Assembly: GCF_007655135.1 (NCBI RefSeq)
Contig: NC_045134.1
Coordinates: forward strand, 27,614,568 to 27,678,567
Direction: 5' to 3'
DNA length: 64,000 nt
Source of the DNA: Punica granatum
Lineage: Eukaryota > Streptophyta > Magnoliopsida > Myrtales > Lythraceae
Below are positions 56,601 through 64,000 of this stretch, one piece after another. The notes under the pieces were generated by a model. That model did not search any database. It was not told the DNA's origin and worked only from the letters and a program-made list of their open reading frames with translations. A program made the translations under genes and the position numbers. Positions within the stretch are counted from its first letter, which is position 1; each line of letters opens with the position of its first letter.

Positions 56601-59600
56601 CGGGAGAATTTTAAATCTTGAGCGTGTTATTTCTTCTATCATTCTTGTTTATTGGCTCATAGGTATAACTAATAAATGGATTGAGGAGTATTAGCTAGAT
56701 TTTTCTTTATGGGCTAACTCTGTTTCCAATCCTTTTCTATAGTTTAGCATGATGGAAGACCATGGTACGCGTGTTATCATATACAACCTTTGGGAGGATG
56801 ACCAAGGATTACTAGAACTTGATTTTGATGCTGATCCACATGTATGTACCTTCTATTTTGTGGTTTCATCCCTTAATCTCACGCATACACACACACACAC
56901 ACACTCCTCATTGTCTGCATTTAGTTTTAATGGCATGGATTTTTGTGTCTCAGGATATTCAACTTAGAGGCGTTAATCGAGATGAGAAGAATATACAAAT
57001 GGCTAAAAGATTTCCCAACTCTAGACACTACCTGACTTACAAACATTCTTTGAGGGTATGCAATGGGGCCTAATCTCTAATTCTTTCTTTCTTTTTCTTT
57101 CTTTATTTTTTTTATGGCTTTAATATCTGACAGTTTTGCAGCCTTTTTCTCCACTGATTTTGCCATTCTTATGTATTGACATACGTTGACTGTTTCTTTT
57201 GTTACCTGAAGAGCTATGCCTCCATTCTCTATCTGAGGCTTCCTCCAACCTTCCGAATGATTCTTTGCGGAAAAGATATCGAGCATCACAATATAGTGAA
57301 TGATATGATGCTATCCCAGGAAGTCACTTACCGGCCACAGCCTGGCGCTGATGGGGTTCCTAAAGATAACGTAATCGGTCACTATTTTTATCAGTTCTCT
57401 AACATGTTTCTGCTTTGGCATATACGATACTAATTTCATACATGTTTATTATCAGATGGCTGCCATTGTAACTATTGGATTTGTGAAGGATGCCAGGTAC
57501 CATATTGATGTGCAAGGATTCAATGTATATCATAAGAATCGCCTCATTAAGGTTTGCTTCGATAAAAAGAGCACTCATATATAAAAACATTTAATTGCAC
57601 TTCTTGGGTAAATGAAGCTTATTCAACAAATATGTCAATTCCTTCTAGAACTAATTTCAATTAGTGAAAAGTCTGACCAGTGTAATTTATTCATATTATA
57701 ATTGGTGTGACCTGGTTAGTAGGTCGATTGCTTTCTTCTTGAGGTAATTTTGATGCATAGGTGTATGTATGTATATGCATATAAATTAAGCTTCTTCCCA
57801 TGCAGTGGCTAAAATTAGCTTTTTGAGGGCTGAAATATTACTGTTTTTCTGTATATGATGTCATTTTACAAAGCAAGTGGAGTTAGGAATGATTATTGGA
57901 CCCTTTGTTCATTTTTTTCTGGTGAAGATTCTTTCATTAGTATGAGCTTCACAATCATGTGATGTTTTCTTTGTATCAGCCATTTTGGAGGCTCTGGAAT
58001 CCTGCGGCAAGTCACGGTCGTGGAGTCATAGGTTTGTTTCTTTTGTTGGTCTGGCTTAATATTTACAACCTTTACTTTTCTGAAGAGATTGATTTTGCTC
58101 TTAGGTGTTCTGGAAGCTAATTTTGTCGAACCAGCTCATGATAAGCAGGGTTTCGAACGAACAACAGTTCTTGCAAGACTTGAAGGGCGACTTATACAAA
58201 TGCAGAAGAATTACTGGTATTTAACTAATGTGTGATTTTTTTAGAGTTTGTTTCTGTACCCCATTCATTTTTTTGGCTGCCTTTCATCACTAATTGGTTC
58301 GTATTGGATTTCCTAGGCACACGAATTGCCATAAAATTGGTTATAATTCTCTTAAGAACATGAAACCGACAGGCAGTTCTGCAGGCAGAGGTATGCTGGA
58401 AGTTTAAGATTTTGATTTGAATATGATGACTAAGTATTCTGATTTGTTTCTTACGCCTTAATGGCAAGTTTGCTAGTTCTGGAAGGAACCTATGAAGTAT
58501 ATGATAAATATGATAATTAGGGAAAGAAATTGATGAAAATTAAGAATGGAGTCTGGCATTGTACAAGGATTTGATTACAGAATCATAAGGATCCTAAGTA
58601 AAACACTGGAATTTTTTTTATAGAACTTGAAATAATGTTTATTTTTAGATTTTTGTGTTTTGAAAAACCCAAGGCCTATGACCTCAGCCTTGTCAAGGTT
58701 ATGAGGCCTGCCAACAGCCAGATCTTGGTGTTGTAAGGCTGCGAAGGCAGCTTTGCAGTATATAGGTTTCATAGCCACAGATAGATGGGCAGAAGGGTGT
58801 GATCTGAACTCCAAAGGCATTGTTGAGGCTACCTCCATTTAGGCAGATGCTTAGATGTGCATCAACGCTAGACTGGCTATCTCCGTGGTTGAGGTACTGT
58901 CGATACTGTAGCTGCGGCATTATGAGACTGAATTATAGCTGTTGGAGGGCCAATCAGTTTCATGGGGGTTGCTGGAAGGCAGGTGACTCTTGTTCGAAAT
59001 GGGTTGGGAAATTTTGAAAAGAAAATAAGTGGCAAGGGATTTTAGACATTTAGCTTTGGCAGCTAGAGTATATCTTGTTCGAAATGGGTTAGGAAATTTT
59101 GAAAAGAAAATAAGCGGCAAGGGATTTTAGACATTTAGCTTTGGCAGGTAGAGTATATCCATTATATATAAAACTCAAAGGAATTCCCCCTTGACTTTTC
59201 ATCTTTCCAGAACGGAAATTCTAACTCAGATGAAGTGTAATCAGGTCAGAATCAGATCAAACATACCGCTAGTATTCTCTGAATTCATTGTTTACAATTA
59301 TTTTTTCACAGATAATTCTCCTGATTACAATCTCCGGCTATCTTCCAAGTCCACTAGCCGTGCTGCCTCCAGTGGCAAATCACCATTGAATGGTTCACAT
59401 AAATTCTCTTTACGACCGAATCAGAGGAGAGATACTTTTTTGGGTGCGAAAGGTATCGCGATACCAAATGCATTGGAGCCATCTTCACCTTCGGTGGAGT
59501 ACCTCAATGAAGATGATCTGCAAACTTCCCAATCTCTGGGAAATTTGAATGGCTGTATTCACAGAACATTCTGCAAGGACACATTATCTAGGAAAGATGG

Positions 59601-61544
59601 TGCAGGCGTGTCATCATCGAGTGCAAACTTGTGTAGAAATGGTGCACAACAAGATTATGCATACCCGGATAAAAGTAATGTACGGACCACAGGGACCACT
59701 TCGAAGGTAATTTCTGTGCCTGTCTATTCTTTTTCTGGCTCATTAATGCAGTTCGGTTGAGAAATTCTAGAAGTGCCATTGACTATAAGTTCTGTCACCT
59801 TCAGCATAATTGATTAATAGCTACGGGGTAATTTTCTAGTCTGTGTGCAGTTGCAAATACATTTTTGCTTCAGCAGTTTCGTTTGTTACCCGCCACAGCA
59901 ATAGACATACAAAGTTTCCCTCTTTGGGTAAACTAATTGCTTTGTATTAATAAATCCTTCCTGCAGTCAAACCCAATCTTCCGTATGAGCCCTTACTTGC
60001 CAAAGTTAGTTAATTCCAATTTCCAACTATCAGCTAACCTGGAACAATCTACTTCATGTTCCTGGACAAGAAAACGAATAGTAACATATCTAGTGTTTAT
60101 CATCTCAATGATCTGACTATGGACAGCTTCAGAGGTCGACTGGGGTCCTTGATTATGTTTTCGGTGAACACTGTCTATACTTATAAACACTGCAAACAAG
60201 CTTTAAGATCAAAACTTCCAGTCTTGCTCTAAGAGATTATGCTCACTGAAATTCTTTGCCCAGCCTCCAACTCGAGACATCACCTACTGTGAGAGAATGC
60301 CTTGTGAAATCTTCTAATCTAGGAGCAGGGGAAGAAATGATAAGTCGCTTCTCCTTTTGATTCTTAGAAAGCATAAATATTAAAATGTTGCATTTGTTGT
60401 AAAGAGTCTAAATCTGCAACGGAGTAATAAACTTTAAAACAAAAAAAATTTCTAAGCACACAAAATAATAAAAAAAAAATTTAGGGTAATTATAAAGTGA
60501 ATGCTGTTAGACCATCATATGAAGGAGATTCAATAGGCTTTGCAGCCTATGTGACATGAACTTTTAGTGTGTTATTAAGCACTCCCAGCTTCATTTTTTT
60601 CTTCCTTTTTCGGGTGAAACCGCTGCCATTATTCTCTTATTTTTGGATTTACTTGGTGATGCTCTAGTAGTTAAACTGATTGATATGGTTTAATTCTGAG
60701 CTCTCGCACATGAACTTCCCTGTGCTATTTGGTAGAGGAATAGCATAATTGTGCAGCTAGGAAATGATGGATTGGCTATTAAAGGTATGTAGTTTCGTTG
60801 TCTTGCAGGATGATGAGATGGAAATGTTGAAGCAAGAAAACCGTGAGTTAAAGGAGAGGTGATTACTCCATTTCCATGGAAGCACTGGCAAATTTGGTCC
60901 ATTATCTCTTGGCATGGTTGTGCCAGTGTTTACTCTTTTAAGTAACCTTTTCTATGTAGGTTAGAGAAAGTGGAGAGTGACTTTGTGAGTGAGTTGCAGC
61001 GTGATCTGGAGGCTGAAAGAGAGAGGTGTAGGACACTTCAAAACCAGGTTGGTGCTTCTGCTTCCATTTCCATAAAGCTATACATCATTTTACACATTAG
61101 ACCATCATGGACCAGGGATGAATGTGCTTGTAATAGCAGTCTTATTCTTTGCTCTATGTTTTCTGTTGCGAGTACTAACGGCACCATCTTTTGACCAGCT
61201 CCAAGAATCCCAAAAGAAGATTGAGCAAGTGACTATGGAGCAAGAAACTCTAATTGAGATCTTTACAGAGGAAAGAGAGCGGCGGGAAACCGAGGAGCAG
61301 AACTTGAGGAAGAAGTTAAAGGTTTTATCCATCCCATGTCAATTTGTGGCCTTTTTCAGCGTTTCTCTTTTTGTTTCCGCCCCTTAAAATTGCCAGGTGT
61401 GGAAGTAAGCTAAAAGGACTGATGATTTCTTCCCTGCTTGCTTTATTTATTTAGGAAGCTTCGGATACCATCCAAGACTTGCTCGACAAGGTGCGGCTCT
61501 TGGAAAATATGAAGTCTTTCAACCGCAAATCTGATGCCTCGTGA
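53625..61544 (+). CDS. MORC: MORC-family GHKL ATPase (plant MORC4/MORC7-like)
   Basis: Twenty GT-AG exons joining to 813 aa: 53625-54054, 54394-54468, 54557-54591, 54674-54752, 55365-55457, 55535-55619, 55833-55908, 56076-56204, 56743-56841, 56954-57055, 57212-57370, 57456-57551, 57980-58031, 58105-58216, 58317-58390, 59312-59706, 60809-60858, 60960-61047, 61199-61321, 61455-61544. The ATG at 53625 is the first in frame. Order: an acidic/Ser-rich N-terminus with VINLSDDDD (35-43) and basic SKRRKL (65-70); a GHKL ATPase core with ELLDNSLDE (172-180), DNGGGM (207-212), GYSAKS (224-229) and YGNGFK (238-243); an S5-type fold (YRPQPGADGVPK, GFNVYHKNRLIKPFW); a Ser-rich linker; and a C-terminal coiled coil (about 698-806). 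Plant MORCs compact heterochromatin and act in RNA-directed silencing and immunity. Length and the extended N-terminus favour the MORC4/7 group; this is an inference. Confidence 0.94.
55604..55765 (+). repeat. duplicated exon-6 end and splice donor in MORC intron 6
   Basis: The end of exon 6 with its donor (GTAAAGGTGGAAAGAG then GTTTGTG) is repeated 110 bp downstream as GTAAAGGCGGAAAAAG then GTTTGTG, and similarity continues into CATTAAG.ACAAAT. The second copy lies wholly in the intron. Its donor-like site could in principle be used. Confidence 0.75.
58640..58988. other. GC-richer insertion in MORC intron 15
   Basis: This part of the 921-bp intron 15 is richer in GC and reads on the minus strand as overlapping short open frames. 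It looks like inserted exonic sequence rather than ordinary intron, but I could not identify a donor and saw no terminal repeats. Confidence 0.3.
58989..59158. repeat. 85-bp tandem duplication in MORC intron 15
   Basis: The unit starting CTTGTTCGAAATGGGTT at 58989 is repeated from 59074 with only a few differences (GGG/AGG, AGTGG/AGCGG, CAGCT/CAGGT). It is a recent local duplication without effect on the coding frame. Confidence 0.9.
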
Positions 61545-62430
61545 GCATGGGCAGCGGTATGTGTATGCCCTTCATCCCTGGCATCTCTGATTGTGGAAGG
61601 AACGAGTGGGGCTGATCTGATCAGCGTTATTTGAGTTGGGTATGTAGCTTAGGAAGTGTGTCTTTCATTCATGGGATGGTTTAGTTGAAGCAGTAGAGAT
61701 GGTTTCAGTTTGAGTAGGGTCGGTGGCAGGGTGGTAGGGCATTAAGGAATTGAAGAAGCATGAGTGAAAGAGGATCTTGTGCATTATGTATGTGATTTTG
61801 TAATTAAATGTAGTAGCATGTGAAGGTTCTGAGTCATTTGGCATCATCTTAAATTGTTCCTTGTGAAACTCTGAATGGATCGCCGGTGAGCGGTGATGAG
61901 TCAATCTGCAATTATTTTTCTCTCTTTTTCCCAGTCATAGGTAGAAAGAGAGACGTCGGATTTTGGAACATGTAGCACTAAACTCTGTCTAATCTGATCC
62001 GATCTAATGTAATGTATTCATTTCGATTTCTCGGGTTCTTTCACCGTCTACATTTGATTGATAGTAATGACTAAATTATTATATTTTGTAAAATATTATG
62101 CTCATACCTTGTTATCTGTAAGTATAACGTAATCTGCAGAGGCCCAGGATCCACCCAACCCCAGGTTAGTGGAAGGAATCTCAATGGGTCATTCAGAGAG
62201 GGGCCTTCGCCAACTGCCTTTGGATTGGCCGACTGTTTTATGGCCGCAGGCGACCATTTTTTATGTCGTATGTATGTATGTATTGCTTTTTTTTTTTTTT
62301 TATGTTTGTACGTATGTATTTTACGGTATTTGTATTGAATGTAGGTGTATGGTCGATTCTAATAAATATAATGATACTGCAATCACCATTATCATCATTA
62401 ATAGAACCCATGACATGTAAAACTATTACA
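61545..62430. other. MORC 3' UTR and downstream spacer
   Basis: The sequence after the stop codon is moderately GC-rich to about 61930 and probably 3' UTR. No canonical AATAAA is close; GTAATTAAATGTAG near 61800 is a weak candidate. Further on is AT-rich spacer with a poly-T tract at about 62285-62301. No further gene. Confidence 0.45.
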
Positions 62431-63382
62431 TGATATGAGTATCCAGATAAAATATTCAAGAAATGAAGAGAGAATAATCCTCTCAGGCATCCTACATAGG
62501 AAAATTAAAGGTGAAACACTTTGTAGCAGCAATCCAAAGTCCCGATCAAGACCCTCTGTCATTACACATGAACCCTAGTAAAAATCAAGGAACAATCCTC
62601 AAGCCTTATATTCATGTAAAACTTAGCCATCTGACATCGACGTTTTGAAGAGACATCGACATCTGAGCAAAGTAGCAGGGCTCTTGAGCCATACTTGTAC
62701 GTTGTGGACCAAACACTGAATTCGAGCCACGACCAATAATCCAAGCCGGGGAAGGCTGATGGCGGTAAGGAGAGAGAAGAGGACCAAGCCCCCAAAAGAA
62801 CGAGCGAACGACCCGAAAAACCTTAGAAATCCACCTAAGTTATTCGAAGTCAAAGAAGAACTACTCAAAAAATGAGTTACTCTTGAATATTACTTGATTG
62901 CTTCAAAGATGACTTGCCAACATCCTTAGACGATCATCCTATTTATAGAATAAGAACACAAGGACTTTTTAACTTCCCTAGACATCCTATTAACTCTAAT
63001 TCTATCCTCTTAGATTTTCTGGACACAACTCACGAAAATGACGATAACTTTTCCTAGACAGCTCCAAATTACGAACAGTTCGATGCATTGGAAACTAGAC
63101 TTTTATGCTCCATTTGATTTCGCAGTTAAAATCACAAAAAATTTAACTTTAACTTTAACTCAACACACTACACAATCATTTGTCCTTTTTCACAATCAAA
63201 ATCAAAGTTACTTTAACTCTGAAACCAAACACACCATTAGAGCTTTCCAATGACATCTTATTTGACCTATTGAGTGCAGAAACGACTCAGAAAACTAAGC
63301 ACGAAATGACTCTACGGTTTCAGTCCAACATCCTTTAATTATATTCTAGAACTATCTTATGGTCTTCTCGTTTTCTCCATCA
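62431..63382 (-). mobile_element. LTR of a second gypsy element (minus strand)
   Basis: On the minus strand it starts TGATGGAG directly after a purine-rich CCGGGGGAGAA tract and ends CTCATATCA, giving TG...CA ends and about 952 bp. It lies immediately beyond the pol end at 63421, as expected for a 3' LTR. The fragment at 10453-10740 is related to it. A MITE-like copy is inserted at about 63105-63240. The other LTR is outside the window. Confidence 0.7.
63105..63240. mobile_element. MITE-like repeat, ACTTTAACT-rich family, copy 2
   Basis: The same motif order as 655-845 (AAAATCACAAAAA, ACTTTAACTTTAACTCAAC, ACAATCAAAATCAAAGT, ACTTTAACTCTGAAACCAAA). It is nested inside the LTR. Confidence 0.55.
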
Positions 63383-63420
63383 TTCTCCCCCGGTTGGAAG
63401 AGACTTGTCCTCAAGTCGAA

Positions 63421-64000
63421 CTATTCATCTTCTCCAATGTAGGGTGACAGGTCGGAAAGGTTGAAGGTGTTTGAAACTCCATAATCTTCTAGCAACTCCA
63501 CCTTGTATGCATTTTCACCAATTTTCTTCGAAATTCGAAAAGGTCCATCGGCCTTTGGCTTGAGCTTCCCAAAACGACCTGGAGGGAATCGTTCCTTGCG
63601 AAGATGGATCCACACCAAATCTCCTTCTTTGAAGCTTACGGATCTTCTAGACTTGTCGGCTTGTTCCTTGTATTTCTCATTTTGCTGAAGAATCCTTTTG
63701 CGAACCTCCTTGTGGAACTCTTGAATTTGCTCCATTCTTTCTTCAGCATCACTACTAAAAGAGTGATTTATTGGAATCGGAACCAAATCCAATGGGCTAT
63801 TAGGATTAGAGCCATACACGATTTGAAATGGACTCTTGCCCGTGGTTTTGCTTAGAGATCGGTTATAGGCAAACTCGACTTGAGGTAATTGAAGATTGCA
63901 TTGCCGAATATGCCCTTTGACCAAGACCCTTAATAAGCTCCCAAAACTCCGATTGACAACTTCGGTTTGTCCATCGGTTTGTGGATGGTGCGAGGAATTA
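63421..64000 (-). CDS. gypsy pol, C-terminal integrase region (cut by window edge)
   Basis: The frame reads in from the window edge and ends at the stop at 63421. It opens with HHPQTDGQTEVVN (the region around the catalytic Glu of the integrase DDE core), then the PQVEFAYNRS and KSPFQIVYG segments. It continues through a Lys/Arg-rich helix to the integrase C-terminal domain (FKEGDLVWIHLRKERFP, GPFRISKKIGENAYKVEL) and ends FNLSDLSPYIGEDE without a chromodomain. The frame is intact as far as seen. The lineage is not the same as the element at 40.7 kb; the clade is undetermined. Confidence 0.9.
   Translation of the reverse strand, partial: NSSHHPQTDGQTEVVNRSFGSLLRVLVKGHIRQCNLQLPQVEFAYNRSLSKTTGKSPFQIVYGSNPNSPLDLVPIPINHSFSSDAEERMEQIQEFHKEVRKRILQQNEKYKEQADKSRRSVSFKEGDLVWIHLRKERFPPGRFGKLKPKADGPFRISKKIGENAYKVELLEDYGVSNTFNLSDLSPYIGEDE

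Overview
This window is nuclear DNA of a flowering plant, most likely a eudicot. It has AT-rich intergenic sequence, spliced genes with GT-AG introns, plant-specific families (a heavy-metal isoprenylated plant protein, an HVA22 protein, a plant MORC ATPase) and several classes of plant transposable elements. The sequence alone does not name the species.

Layout. 1-7.8 kb is intergenic, with a higher-GC block at 2.5-4.0 kb that reads like inserted mitochondrial DNA. A five-exon HIPP gene lies at 7.8-10.1 kb on the plus strand; a decayed LTR fragment sits just behind its 3' end. From 10.7 to 33 kb I found no intact host gene, only layered mobile-element debris. This includes an orphan TATA/W-box promoter-like block (13.9-14.1 kb), MITEs, a long-TIR element (17.7-18.3 kb), a perfect 31-bp hairpin (19.5 kb), a hAT element carrying a captured arabinogalactan-protein gene piece (20.6-21.6 kb) and a Helitron-rich stretch (21.6-33 kb).

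A four-exon HVA22 gene (33.8-34.7 kb, plus) converges on a short-chain dehydrogenase/steroleosin-like gene (35.0-37.1 kb, minus) that carries several stops and frameshifts and is a pseudogene. A Mutator-like element (38.6-39.8 kb) and an older minus-strand retroposed sequence follow. The latter is split by a complete, very young Ty3/gypsy chromovirus (40737-45971; LTRs differ at 1 of 337 positions; perfect GGAAC target duplication; one uninterrupted gag-pol ORF).

From 46.9 to 53.6 kb the sequence is again repeats, including a second Mutator-like element with long repetitive TIRs (50734-52376). The last host gene is a 20-exon MORC-family GHKL ATPase (53625-61544, plus; 813 aa as I splice it), a chromatin and gene-silencing factor. 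The right edge holds the LTR and the end of the integrase region of a second gypsy element on the minus strand, cut by the window.

The three intact host genes share no evident pathway: metal/chaperone-type binding (HIPP), ER membrane shaping and stress (HVA22), and heterochromatin silencing (MORC). The most unusual object is the AGP-carrying hAT element. I found no system that I could call wholly new. Repeat boundaries are from reading by eye; exon boundaries were checked for frame and GT-AG ends.
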